In this document: positions 24,853 to 33,422 of the stretch, piece by piece
How the letters are laid out: each line of letters starts with the position of its first letter
Numbering within the stretch: position 1 is the stretch's first letter
Assembly: GCA_017405845.1 (NCBI GenBank)
Contig: JAFQZQ010000052.1
Coordinates: 91,251 to 155,250, forward strand
Direction: 5' to 3'
Length of the DNA: 64,000 nucleotides
Source of the DNA: Mogibacterium sp.
GTDB lineage: Bacteria; Bacillota; Clostridia; Peptostreptococcales; Anaerovoracaceae
Program-made: the position numbers and the translations under genes
The notes under the pieces: model-generated
The model's database searches: none
Told to the model about the DNA's origin: nothing
What the model saw: only the letters and a program-made list of their open reading frames with translations

Positions 24853-26343
24853 ATGAAGAATGCAGTAATATATGCAAGATACAGTTCAGATAAACAGAAC
24901 GAAATGTCTATCGAGGGACAGATAGAAGAGTGTAAGCGCTATGCGGCTGCTAACAACCTTCTTATTGTGCATGAGTATATTGACAGGGCGCAGAGCGCAA
25001 AGACGGACAGGCGGCCAGAGTTTCTTCATATGATTGCTGACAGCGAGTTCGGTAACTTTGAAGTCATTCTCGTATATCAGTTGGATCGTTTTGCACGTAA
25101 CAAGAATGACTCCGGCTACTACAAGAAGATACTTGCCGATCACGGAGTAAGAGTTGTTTCTGCCAAGGAGAATATTGCAACCGACAGTTCCGGCATTATC
25201 ACGGAAGGTATGCTGGAGACGATCAGCCAGTGGTTCAGTGCTCAGCTGTCCGAAAAGGTAACACGTGGGATGCTCCAGAGAGCTGAGCAATGTAAATACA
25301 ACGGCAGCACGATTCCTATGGGCTATGCTGTTGATGATAATGACCACTTTATACTGGATGAACAAAGGGCTCCTATAGTATTGGAGATATATGAGCGTGT
25401 TGCTTCAGGCGAAACAATACAATCAATAATGGACGACCTAAATGACCGCGGTATCAAAACACAGCTTGGTAATCCTTTCAAGCGGGGTTCCCTGTCAACT
25501 GTACTTAGTAACGAAATGTATAAAGGTATCTATATTTACGACAATATACGCATCCCTGGAGGTGTTCCGAGAATAATCAGCGATGAATTGTTTGACGAGG
25601 TGCAGGAGATCAGGGAAAACCGAAAGCACGGACATCGCCCAGCTATTGAGGACTATCTGCTTTCCGGAAAGTTGTTTTGCGGTCACTGTAAGGATCCTAT
25701 GGACGGAGTGTCAGGCACATCTGGAACCGGCAAAACTTACAGATATTATAAGTGCTTAAAGTCTCCAAAAAAGTGCACTAAGAAAAATGTCAGAAAAGAC
25801 TTCCTGGAGCCTCTGATTCTTGATGTGTGTCGCCATCTTCTGGCTGATGACGTAATTGACAAAATCATTAAGGAAGTTGAAATCCAGAATCAAAAAGACC
25901 TGGAAAGTTCAGCTTTTATCAGGCTACGAGAAGAAATAAAAGAAACAGAGAAAAAGATCGAAGTTCTACTCGATCAGCTTGAGACAGGTATCAATTCTAC
26001 AAGTGTAGCTGGGCGACTCAAAAGACGCGAGGGAGAACTCGAAGAACTGAATAAACAATTACAGAAGGAACAGGCTAAGCAGATGAAAATCGACCCTGGC
26101 CTGGCACGTAACTTCTTTCTATCTATAAGAGAAGGCAGCCGTGATGATCTCGAATACCAGAAGCTATTGGTCAATCTCCTGATAGACCGTATATATTTGT
26201 ATGACGATCGCTTCGATATATTCCTGAATAATTCAGACAGGAAAGGCAAGGTATCCGACTATGAAGCTGCAGATATAGAGAAATACTTCGACAATAACCC
26301 CGGCAGTAGTTCTATTACACTCATGTCCGGGACACCAACGTAA
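24853..26343 (+). CDS. Large serine recombinase (integrase), C-terminus set by the attachment site
   Basis: A 496-residue site-specific recombinase that integrates and excises the island. The resolvase domain (1-150) opens with VIYARYSSDKQNEMSIEGQ, with the nucleophile at Ser 11 or 12, and contains YQLDRFARN. The recombinase domain follows, then a zinc ribbon (LFCGHCKDPM ... YYKCLKSPKKC) and a coiled coil (about 355-420). The last codons Ser-Gly-Thr-Pro are the right 12-bp repeat; the final Thr and stop come from chromosomal DNA. In the excised form the frame would gain 24 codons now at 13848-13919. Confidence 0.92.
   Translation: MKNAVIYARYSSDKQNEMSIEGQIEECKRYAAANNLLIVHEYIDRAQSAKTDRRPEFLHMIADSEFGNFEVILVYQLDRFARNKNDSGYYKKILADHGVRVVSAKENIATDSSGIITEGMLETISQWFSAQLSEKVTRGMLQRAEQCKYNGSTIPMGYAVDDNDHFILDEQRAPIVLEIYERVASGETIQSIMDDLNDRGIKTQLGNPFKRGSLSTVLSNEMYKGIYIYDNIRIPGGVPRIISDELFDEVQEIRENRKHGHRPAIEDYLLSGKLFCGHCKDPMDGVSGTSGTGKTYRYYKCLKSPKKCTKKNVRKDFLEPLILDVCRHLLADDVIDKIIKEVEIQNQKDLESSAFIRLREEIKETEKKIEVLLDQLETGINSTSVAGRLKRREGELEELNKQLQKEQAKQMKIDPGLARNFFLSIREGSRDDLEYQKLLVNLLIDRIYLYDDRFDIFLNNSDRKGKVSDYEAADIEKYFDNNPGSSSITLMSGTPT
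26326..26337 (+). repeat. Right attachment repeat, inside the recombinase coding end
   Basis: TCCGGGACACCA, an exact copy of the tRNA-Arg 3' end, read in frame as Ser-Gly-Thr-Pro near the end of the recombinase. Confidence 0.8.
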
Positions 26344-26370
26344 AATGGCAGGCCAATGGTCTGCCATTTT
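26342..26370 (+). terminator. Terminator after the island; probably the original tRNA-Arg terminator
   Basis: AAAATGGCAG pairs with CTGCCATTTT, and the GCC/GGT inside the loop extend it to 13 pairs. It begins four bases after the right repeat. Without the island it would follow the tRNA CCA end directly. Confidence 0.8.
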
Positions 26371-26418
26371 GTGTTTATGTCGTGGAGGTTCAGATCCGGG
26401 TGTATCATCTTTCTGTTT

Positions 26419-27147
26419 TCAGAAGCGGATGTTTCCTTTTTCATCAATAAGACATGTTTTCATGGTGCCGTTCCTGACACCGCTGATATAATCCTGAACA
26501 CTGTTTATTTCCTTGTCGCTGTACATAGCTGCCAGCTGCGGTCTGTATCCCTTTTCCCGCAATCTTTCAAAGGCATTGCTTCCCCAGTGGTTATCCGACC
26601 CCGCAGTTTTCAGCAAGCCGTATTTTTCTGCATATATATCCGCCATTTCATTTGATTCCCATGACTGGTTGGAGTTGATCACTTCAGCTCCATGGACAGA
26701 TCTTGGGAACAAGCGGATATGGTTTATATAATGAGCTTCTCTGTACGGATGTGCCTGTATCACAAAAGCCCCGGCTTCCATCATGAACGGAAGCTCTTCG
26801 GTTTTCTCCATCTCAAGTATCTCAGGATGCGCCTTGTACCATTCCTTTCCCAGTCCGTATATCAGGAAATCAGTACCCCTGTATGAAAGTTCTACACCCT
26901 GGAACACTTTTATTCCGATGGCCGACCCGGCATGGAAGGCTTCTTCATAATCTGAAAAGTAATAGTCTATCTGATCTTGATAAGGCAGAACCCGTGCTTC
27001 AGGATTTATGTTGCCGTCCAGAAAGTGGTTCGTTATAAATATTCCGTCATATCCGAGCTGCTTATAAAAGCTCACGGTGTCTTTTACTGAAGCCTTACCG
27101 CACTTACTGACCGGTGCAGTATGACAATGGGTCTCATATTTATACAT
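26419..27147 (-). CDS. PHP-domain metal-dependent hydrolase
   Basis: A 242-residue PHP-family protein. Metal ligands are visible as ETHCHTAPVS near the N-terminus, TNHFLDG, GVELSYRG, QAHPYRE and GSDNHWGS. Family members hydrolyse phosphoesters such as histidinol phosphate or nucleotide derivatives, but the substrate is not apparent. It starts two bases after the amylase gene, so it is the last gene of that operon. No signal peptide is seen. Confidence 0.85.
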   Translation of the reverse strand: MYKYETHCHTAPVSKCGKASVKDTVSFYKQLGYDGIFITNHFLDGNINPEARVLPYQDQIDYYFSDYEEAFHAGSAIGIKVFQGVELSYRGTDFLIYGLGKEWYKAHPEILEMEKTEELPFMMEAGAFVIQAHPYREAHYINHIRLFPRSVHGAEVINSNQSWESNEMADIYAEKYGLLKTAGSDNHWGSNAFERLREKGYRPQLAAMYSDKEINSVQDYISGVRNGTMKTCLIDEKGNIRF

Positions 27148-27149
27148 TA

Positions 27150-28745
27150 TTACCTCCGGGTAAACACCGCTATGCTGTAAGCCGGCATCGTCAGCGCGCC
27201 ATTATCATAGCTGACTGCTCCCTCGCCTGTGCTCAGTGACTCTGTCATTTTGAAGCCGCGAGCGGACAGTGAAGCATCCTTTTTTACCTTCTGCCCGCTC
27301 AGGTTCATTACTATCAGCAAGTCTTTACCTGAGTCGCTCCTCCGGAAGAACGCCGCAACGCTGTCATCACACAGATAGTCCGCCTTTTCCGTTGTGCCCT
27401 TGGAGATCGCCGGGTAGCTGTTTCGCACGCGCATCACCGCTTTGAACCAGTTGTAAATGGATAGATCATCATTCATCTGGTCTGCAAGGGATGGGTATTT
27501 CATTTGCAGTTCATCGATGTCCGGCGGTCCGTCGCATATGTCCGGATCATTCGGGTCATTGCTCCAGTACATAGGAGCCCGCTTGTTCTCATCCTTGCCT
27601 GACCCGCTCATGCCGATCTCTTCGCCGTAATAGACAAAGGCGTTGCCGGTCATGAAGAGATTCATGGCGCATGCCATTTTAGTGACAGGACCGTTATCAT
27701 CCGGATAGTAGCCGGCGCTTCTGTCCATGTCGTGGTTCGTATAGAACGGCGCACCCACGTAAGACGGGTTTGCCTCAAGGTACGCCTTTTCGGTCTGCGC
27801 CATACCGTCCACATAATCAGACGCCCTGCACTCACCTTTAAGAGTCTTAGCGATCAGCCCCTCTTCATTCGCAAAGGGAAAGTTGAAGAGCGAGTCTATG
27901 CCGCTTGTGTAAAGTGCAGCGATGGTGTCGCTGTCCGTCCAGGCCTCTCCCACAAGATAGCAGTCCGGATCTATGCTCTTCGCAGTTTCTTTAAGGAATC
28001 GCAGAAATTCCGTATTCGCTCCGGTATCACCCATGTAATATGCCGTGACCGCGTCCAGCCTGAATCCGTCCACTCCCTTACCCAGCCAGAATGCCATTAT
28101 GTCATGGATCTCAGACCTCACAGCCTCGCTGCTCAGGTTGAGATCCGGCATCTCATTCCAGAACCTCGCTTCATAGTACCATTCAGTACCGTCGAGGGGA
28201 ACGAAGCCGTCCCGGGCTTCGCGGGAGAAATTGTAGTAGTCGCAGTATTTACAATATGACGGATCCATGTCCCAGCCCGAAGGGAGCTCATGCAGGTAAT
28301 CCGCCGCTGCCCTGAACCAGGGATGATCCTCCGAAGTGTGGTTGAGCACCAGGTCCATATACACGCGCATGCCCCGCGCATGACACTCCTTCAATAGAGC
28401 TTCATAGTCTTTCATTGTACCGAAAGCAGGGTCGATGTCGCAGTAGTCATCCACATCATATTTATGATATGTAGCGGACGGCTGCACAGGCGTCAGCCAT
28501 ATCGAATCGAAACCGAGCTCCCTGATATAGTCCAGTTCGGAACGTATGCCGTTGATGTCGCCTACGCCGTCGTCATTGGAATCGCAGAACGAGCAGACGA
28601 ATATCTCGTAGGTAATGTGGCTATTGCCGGTGACAACTCCGGCCGGCTTCTTTGCCCGGCATCCGGGAAGGCATATCAGGATGCATATTATGATACAAAG
28701 GGATTTTGCATATTTTTTAATATTGCTACAGTGTTTCGCTGACAT
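27150..28745 (-). CDS. Alpha-amylase family (GH13) lipoprotein
   Basis: A 531-residue secreted glycoside hydrolase. The signal peptide ends in lipobox LPGC (Cys near 29), so it is anchored outside the membrane. The GH13 barrel shows DINGIRSELDYIRELGFDSI, YMDLVLNHTSEDHPWF, nucleophile Asp in GFRLDAVTAY, acid/base Glu in LVGEAW and the third Asp in YTNHDMDRS. A C-terminal beta domain ends the protein. It would cleave alpha-glucans at the cell surface. The ATG overlaps the preceding gene by 20 bases and follows GGTGAGGA. Confidence 0.92.
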   Translation of the reverse strand: MSAKHCSNIKKYAKSLCIIICILICLPGCRAKKPAGVVTGNSHITYEIFVCSFCDSNDDGVGDINGIRSELDYIRELGFDSIWLTPVQPSATYHKYDVDDYCDIDPAFGTMKDYEALLKECHARGMRVYMDLVLNHTSEDHPWFRAAADYLHELPSGWDMDPSYCKYCDYYNFSREARDGFVPLDGTEWYYEARFWNEMPDLNLSSEAVRSEIHDIMAFWLGKGVDGFRLDAVTAYYMGDTGANTEFLRFLKETAKSIDPDCYLVGEAWTDSDTIAALYTSGIDSLFNFPFANEEGLIAKTLKGECRASDYVDGMAQTEKAYLEANPSYVGAPFYTNHDMDRSAGYYPDDNGPVTKMACAMNLFMTGNAFVYYGEEIGMSGSGKDENKRAPMYWSNDPNDPDICDGPPDIDELQMKYPSLADQMNDDLSIYNWFKAVMRVRNSYPAISKGTTEKADYLCDDSVAAFFRRSDSGKDLLIVMNLSGQKVKKDASLSARGFKMTESLSTGEGAVSYDNGALTMPAYSIAVFTRR

Positions 28746-29046
28746 AATATGTCCTCACCAGATTCTCGGTTATCAGTACAGATTCCTGATGGAAGAACGA
28801 ACACAGATCCTTGGCTATCTCATTTACTTTGGTTCTGTCGACATCGATCAGTGTAAGCACCAGCGTCGTCTCTTTCGTATATTCTCCGCTCTCATGAATG
28901 TATCCGCCCTCTTCCACGGCAAAGGAAAACGGCGTGTTATACGCATAGCATACATTCCTCAGAACATTTATATACTTTTCTGTCTCCAGCAACTGTTTTT
29001 TCTCGACCGAATCATTCAGACCTACATATACTTTTGTCTCTGTCAT
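28726..29046 (-). CDS. Hypothetical small protein upstream of the amylase
   Basis: A 106-residue protein with no signal peptide. The start ETKVYVGLNDSVEKKQ and the later TLVLTLIDVDRTKVNEIAK suggest a small alpha-beta (ferredoxin-like) fold. I do not recognise a named family. It overlaps the amylase start by 20 bases and follows the FMN-protein gene by 12 bases, so it is translated as part of that operon. Confidence 0.7.
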   Translation of the reverse strand: MTETKVYVGLNDSVEKKQLLETEKYINVLRNVCYAYNTPFSFAVEEGGYIHESGEYTKETTLVLTLIDVDRTKVNEIAKDLCSFFHQESVLITENLVRTYYVSETL

Positions 29047-29058
29047 TTTTATTACCTG

Positions 29059-30219
29059 CTAAATATCCCTTGTAAACATATCTTTCGGTTTTATGCCGTT
29101 TTTTCTGGAGGTGCGGTTCCAGTTGGTATTTGCTATCCATACATAGAGCCACCTCGGGAATGCAAACGGCTCCGCGTATATATCCGCCATAGTCTCATCA
29201 TTGTCGATAGCCTGCACCAGCAAGTCCATCCCCTGTGATGCTTTTTTTGTAGTCCCTCTGCTGAACGGGATCGCTTCCATCAGCGTTCCCATCAGCTCCC
29301 CGGCGCTGATACCAAGCCCGCCGCAATACTTATAGTCTGCCTTTGAGCACCATCGCTTCACGGCGCCGAACAGATTATCCAGCTGACTGCTTTCATACAG
29401 CCCCATATTGGCAAGCAGGTAGATCCGCTTCGGCCCGGTATTGCTCTGCTCCATTCTTTCCATCAGCTTTATTACCCGTGACGGCAGCCCGTCTACGTAC
29501 AGCGGGACACAAAGCACTATAGTACGGACTTCATCAAGAATGTTTATCAGCCCGTCGAGGTCATTAAGATATGGTTTGAGATCTATGATCTCACAGACAG
29601 CTTTGAGCCTCGAGGACAGCGTGCGCGCCAGCTTGGCGGAGTTGCCGTTGATATTACGCATGCTTCCGTTGAGAAGTATGACCTTTCCCGTCTCTTTTGC
29701 TGCCGGTTTTTCAGGGATCCTTGCCTCAGGCTTCGCTTCTGCTTCCGGGCACTCTCTGAAAATCACATCCCTGACATGCCCGCGGATATTGGTACATACC
29801 GCCTTTACATACCTCCTTGCGCTTTCTTTTTCGTCATCTGTCAGCCCCGGTCCGTAGAAGATGAATGTGAATGGCTTGTCCTCATCGAAGCGTTTCTTAT
29901 GATGCGTTTCCCCTTTAGTGATCTCAAACTGAGGCAGAACATAGCCAAGGCAGCGGTCAAACACGCCTTTGACTGATCCCGAAAATCCGCCGTATGTGTA
30001 TTTGCTGATGACGACAACCTCACCGGCTTGGTGGATAAGGCTGCCCATGTTCTCATAACCATCATGTATCGCGCATCTGCCCGGCGTTCTGTTCCAGCAC
30101 GAAAAGCACCCTATGCAGGGATGCATGCTGCCATTATCCGTAACGACATTCCAGCCGGCGTAATCGCTGCTGATCTTATCCCATTCTGCGTGAGTGAGAT
30201 CGTGTATCACAAGGTCCAT
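29059..30219 (-). CDS. Tandem flavodoxin/FMN-reductase-like protein
   Basis: A 386-residue protein of two flavodoxin-fold units. The first has PCIGCFSCWNRTPGRC, a Cys pattern common in iron-sulfur flavoproteins and NADPH-dependent FMN reductases, then ISKYTYGGFSGSVKGVFDR. The second begins KVILLNGSMRNINGNSAK and has VLCVPLYVDGLPSRV. It may be a quinone or azo-type reductase. The start at 30219 follows GAGGG, and the stretch above it lies in the terminator of the previous gene. It leads the operon through to the PHP gene. Confidence 0.82.
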   Translation of the reverse strand: MDLVIHDLTHAEWDKISSDYAGWNVVTDNGSMHPCIGCFSCWNRTPGRCAIHDGYENMGSLIHQAGEVVVISKYTYGGFSGSVKGVFDRCLGYVLPQFEITKGETHHKKRFDEDKPFTFIFYGPGLTDDEKESARRYVKAVCTNIRGHVRDVIFRECPEAEAKPEARIPEKPAAKETGKVILLNGSMRNINGNSAKLARTLSSRLKAVCEIIDLKPYLNDLDGLINILDEVRTIVLCVPLYVDGLPSRVIKLMERMEQSNTGPKRIYLLANMGLYESSQLDNLFGAVKRWCSKADYKYCGGLGISAGELMGTLMEAIPFSRGTTKKASQGMDLLVQAIDNDETMADIYAEPFAFPRWLYVWIANTNWNRTSRKNGIKPKDMFTRDI

Positions 30220-30243
30220 GATCAATACCCTCTTTTTACAAAA

Positions 30244-30266
30244 GGACCCGCCTGTGAGGCGGGTCT
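30244..30266 (-). terminator. Terminator after the ketopantoate-reductase-like gene
   Basis: GACCCGCC pairs with GGCGGGTC around a CTCACA-type loop, followed by CCTTTTG on the minus strand. It insulates the FMN-protein operon below. Confidence 0.75.
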
Positions 30267-30276
30267 GCGTCACTTT

Positions 30277-31293
30277 TTATTTATAGAATTCTTCGAAGAA
30301 CTGTATATTGGCCAGCATAGGCCTCAGCCCCTCGTTCTGCTCTTTTTTGATGACCTCTACGATCCTGTCATTGACCGGTGTAGGGACTCCGTATTTTTTG
30401 CCCCACTCGCAGACAACTCCGTTAATGGCGTCAACTTCGCAAGGCTTTCCCTTTTGGAGATCCTGCAGCATCGACGGCACTATACCGAAGTGCTTCTTCA
30501 TGGCTATCGGCACCAGCCGCTCTGCAAATTTCTGCTTTGCCCGGTTGTTGTAGTCGAAGAGCTTTGTGATGTCCTTACCCTGTACAGGTGCGAATTCCAC
30601 GCCGCCGGCACGTGCTACATCGATGCACTCCTTCATGCATTTTACAGCGACCTTAGTAGCAGGCTTCCAGCCGGCTACATCACCGAAGGTGCCGCCTATG
30701 ACAGTACCGAGGCCTGAATACGTAGCGTTTATAAGCAGCTTCGACCATCGTGCTCCGAGGAGATTGTCCTCAATGTCTACCGGGCACATGTGCTCAAGAA
30801 CCTCTTTGACCTTATTGAGACTCTGCTCCGAAATGCCCTTCATGCCGCCCATGTGGAACGACAGACTGTCAGGATCACTGGTAAGCTCGCAGTTGCCCGG
30901 CTCCGTCATTGTGGCGCCCCATTCAACTGTACATCCGATCGTTCTGTCTTCTCCGACTATCTCGGCTATGCCCGGTTCAGGTATGCCGTTCTGAAGAGTC
31001 ACAATGACGCCGTCATCTGCCAGCATTGGCTTGAGCATGGTGACGACTTCAGGATTGTGAAGCTGCTTCGTCATCAGAAAGATGATGTCGTAAGGCCCTT
31101 TCATCTGATCAGGAAGTATAGCGTTCACAGGTGTCGTGAAATCTACGGTCCCTGAGATATGAGCTCCGTTTTTCTGCAGCGCTTCAACGTGTTTCACATT
31201 GCGGTTCACCAGTTCGATGGGAAAACCGTTTTTCGTAAGGTATGCTCCGAGTATGGTGCCGAGCGATCCGGCTCCGTAAATTGCACATTTCAT
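30277..31293 (-). CDS. Ketopantoate reductase family protein
   Basis: A 338-residue NAD(P)-dependent oxidoreductase. The Rossmann motif YGAGSLGTILGAYL is at the N-terminus, the catalytic-type Lys lies in LLGARWSKLLINATYS, and the C-terminal helical domain contains SMLQDLQKGKPCEVDAINGV, a hallmark of the ApbA/PanE family. It may make pantoate for coenzyme A. No other pantothenate genes are near, and the family also includes other 2-hydroxyacid enzymes, so the symbol is withheld. AAGGAGG precedes the ATG. Confidence 0.85.
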   Translation of the reverse strand: MKCAIYGAGSLGTILGAYLTKNGFPIELVNRNVKHVEALQKNGAHISGTVDFTTPVNAILPDQMKGPYDIIFLMTKQLHNPEVVTMLKPMLADDGVIVTLQNGIPEPGIAEIVGEDRTIGCTVEWGATMTEPGNCELTSDPDSLSFHMGGMKGISEQSLNKVKEVLEHMCPVDIEDNLLGARWSKLLINATYSGLGTVIGGTFGDVAGWKPATKVAVKCMKECIDVARAGGVEFAPVQGKDITKLFDYNNRAKQKFAERLVPIAMKKHFGIVPSMLQDLQKGKPCEVDAINGVVCEWGKKYGVPTPVNDRIVEVIKKEQNEGLRPMLANIQFFEEFYK

Positions 31294-31325
31294 TGCTCAT
31301 GCCTCCTTGTCCCTGATATCCACTA

Positions 31326-33398
31326 TTATTCATCCTGCGGTCCGTTATATCTGAACCCTAACATGGTTATATCGTCGAACTGATCAGCCTTTCCCACGAA
31401 AGCATCCTGATCGGCCTTGACGCCCTGGAGCAGTCCTTCCATGGAAGCATCCTTGTAAGTATTCAGAGCATTCAGCAAGCGTTCAAGGCCATACTCCTCT
31501 TCATTTACATTGATCGCGTCAGGAATGCCGTCTGTGTAAACATACAGACAGTCTCCCGGATCCAGATGCATGTCATATCCGGTGTACTTCATATCTTTCA
31601 TAGCTCCGAGAGGAAGATGGTGCTTGTCTCTGAAGACCTCGTAATCTCCGTTGTTTCTCATGACCGCCGGATATTCGTGGCCTGCGTTCAGGCACCTCAT
31701 GTCTCCGGTGTTCAGATCGAGGATGCCCATCCAGACTGTTACGAACATGTTCAGTTCGTTTCCTTCACAAAGTTCGTTATTTACCCTGTAGAATATCTCT
31801 TCAGGTTCAGCTCCGGATTCAGCAAGTCCTCTGATCGCGGTCTTGCTGCGCATCATGAACAGCGAAGCCGGCACACCTTTGTCCGATACATCGGCGATCA
31901 CCAAAGCAATCTTGTCTGCAGCCACAAAGAAGAAATCGTAAAAGTCTCCCCCGACCTCTCTGGCCGGATCCATGGTTGCAAACAGCTCGAATCCTTTTCG
32001 GGTGAATGTAAAGTTCTTCGGAAGAGCTGCAGCCTGTATATTGTGCGCCAGCAGAAGCTCCTGCTCAATGCGCTTTTTAGCTGCGTCGATGTATCCCTTC
32101 AGCGCATCTACCGTAAGATTGATGTCATCGGAAAGTGAAGCAAATTCCGACGAAGTATAGACATCTACCTTTTCGTTCAGATCACCCTCAGTGATCTTAT
32201 TCAGCGACTTATTTACACGCAGCAGGTTATCCACGACCATGTTCTGCACAAGCAGTGATATCAGAACATAGATGACAGTAAAGACCAGTATGTCTGCCAG
32301 CATGGTCTCATATGCCTGGATATCACGTCCGTCAAATACCTCATTCATAGGTATCTGAGTAAACACCCTGAATCCTTCTTCCGTGGTTCTTGACAGGCAG
32401 TATGCTTTCTGCCCCATGACCTCAGCCCTGAAGTATTCCCCATTTTTATGAGTCAGCATCAGCTCTTTGATATCATCACTGAAATACTTGTCGAACTGGG
32501 TGCCGGCGATCAGCTCCTCATTCTCATCGAGAACTGCAAATGTGCCTCCGGTCCCTACGAAGTGTGAGTAGTAATTGGTACGACCGCCATTCTGGTGAAT
32601 CCACGCAACTGAATTACCAATATCAAACGATGCAGATGCCAGATCGAGTTTTCCCTCCTGCAGCGCAGATGCGGTCTGCATTGAATAATTGAATCCGAAG
32701 TTGGTAATCAGGACAAAGACCGTAGCACAGAACATCCATGTCTGGAATCTGTTGGATACAGGCACTTCTTCCGGAGGGATGGAGACCCACGGGGAGTGAA
32801 GTTTACCAAGCTTCTTGTTGATCGCGATGGTGCACAACATGAGTCCCAGGCCGCTGAAGAGTATCATCGGCACAGAGCATGTCCTTACGACCAGGAATGC
32901 CATTCTCATGTCGTCCCTGTGTGTAACGAATACAACATACATATGGAAGACTTCGATCACAGCACCCATAAAGAATGCATACGCGATTGAAGGTTTTTCC
33001 CCTTTGAATATAAACTTATTGAGAAAGGCCGCAAAGAATCCGGCCAGGCATGTAGAAATACTGCATGCGACAGTCGTATATGCGCCTACATCAAAATAAG
33101 TTCCTGCAATATAGCGCTCGATTCCTCCGATCAGGCCCGCGATGATACCGGATACCGGATCAAAATAAAGTCCGGCAGCCATCGGGGCGAGGTCACGCAC
33201 ATTGAGCACCATATCGCCGTAGTCTATCCCGAAATGTGTCGAAAAAACGGAAAGAATACCGTAAAGGAAGCCAAGTCCGATCCTGTCTCCAACACTGAGT
33301 TTTCTGTCTTTGACAGCTTTCCACAGCAAAAATGTCACCGCCACATAGGCGAGTGTGATCAATGACATTTTTAAGATCATCCCGGAAATTTCTACCAT
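31326..33398 (-). CDS. LytS-type 5TM sensor with HAMP and SpoIIE phosphatase
   Basis: A 690-residue membrane signalling protein. The N-terminus is a 5TMR-LYT-type membrane sensor (LNVRDLAPMAAGLYF, IAGLIGGIERY), then more helices, an extracytoplasmic sensing domain (about 235-370), another helix, a HAMP linker (about 390-440) and a C-terminal PP2C/SpoIIE phosphatase (REVGGDFYDFFF, IADVSDKGVPASLFM, DGIPDAINVNEEEYG). It would dephosphorylate a Ser/Thr phosphoprotein, often an anti-sigma antagonist, in response to an outside signal. No partner kinase is in the window. Confidence 0.9.
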   Translation of the reverse strand: MVEISGMILKMSLITLAYVAVTFLLWKAVKDRKLSVGDRIGLGFLYGILSVFSTHFGIDYGDMVLNVRDLAPMAAGLYFDPVSGIIAGLIGGIERYIAGTYFDVGAYTTVACSISTCLAGFFAAFLNKFIFKGEKPSIAYAFFMGAVIEVFHMYVVFVTHRDDMRMAFLVVRTCSVPMILFSGLGLMLCTIAINKKLGKLHSPWVSIPPEEVPVSNRFQTWMFCATVFVLITNFGFNYSMQTASALQEGKLDLASASFDIGNSVAWIHQNGGRTNYYSHFVGTGGTFAVLDENEELIAGTQFDKYFSDDIKELMLTHKNGEYFRAEVMGQKAYCLSRTTEEGFRVFTQIPMNEVFDGRDIQAYETMLADILVFTVIYVLISLLVQNMVVDNLLRVNKSLNKITEGDLNEKVDVYTSSEFASLSDDINLTVDALKGYIDAAKKRIEQELLLAHNIQAAALPKNFTFTRKGFELFATMDPAREVGGDFYDFFFVAADKIALVIADVSDKGVPASLFMMRSKTAIRGLAESGAEPEEIFYRVNNELCEGNELNMFVTVWMGILDLNTGDMRCLNAGHEYPAVMRNNGDYEVFRDKHHLPLGAMKDMKYTGYDMHLDPGDCLYVYTDGIPDAINVNEEEYGLERLLNALNTYKDASMEGLLQGVKADQDAFVGKADQFDDITMLGFRYNGPQDE

Positions 33399-33422
33399 CC
33401 TTTAATCAGGTTCCTGTCCTTT

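Larger units (their letters stand above)
13836..26337 (+). mobile_element. Integrated mobilizable island at tRNA-Arg carrying a SIR2-HerA pair
   Basis: The 12.5-kb segment lies between two copies of TCCGGGACACCA, one forming the tRNA 3' end and one at the end of the serine recombinase gene. It contains a SIR2-HerA defence pair, an ECF sigma/ABC cassette, a relaxase, a RepA-like ATPase, small mobile-element proteins, an XRE regulator, an ORF6N protein and the recombinase. There is a candidate oriT but no type IV secretion genes, so it is best called an integrative mobilizable element needing a helper for transfer. SIR2-HerA is visibly richer in A+T than flanking genes. Confidence 0.85.

Noticed and set aside
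26379..26400. Possible tRNA T-arm remnant (GGAGGTTCAGATCC) just outside the right attachment site
   Set aside because: It resembles part of the tRNA-Arg 3' half but needs gaps to align and has no acceptor or CCA sequence; chance cannot be excluded.
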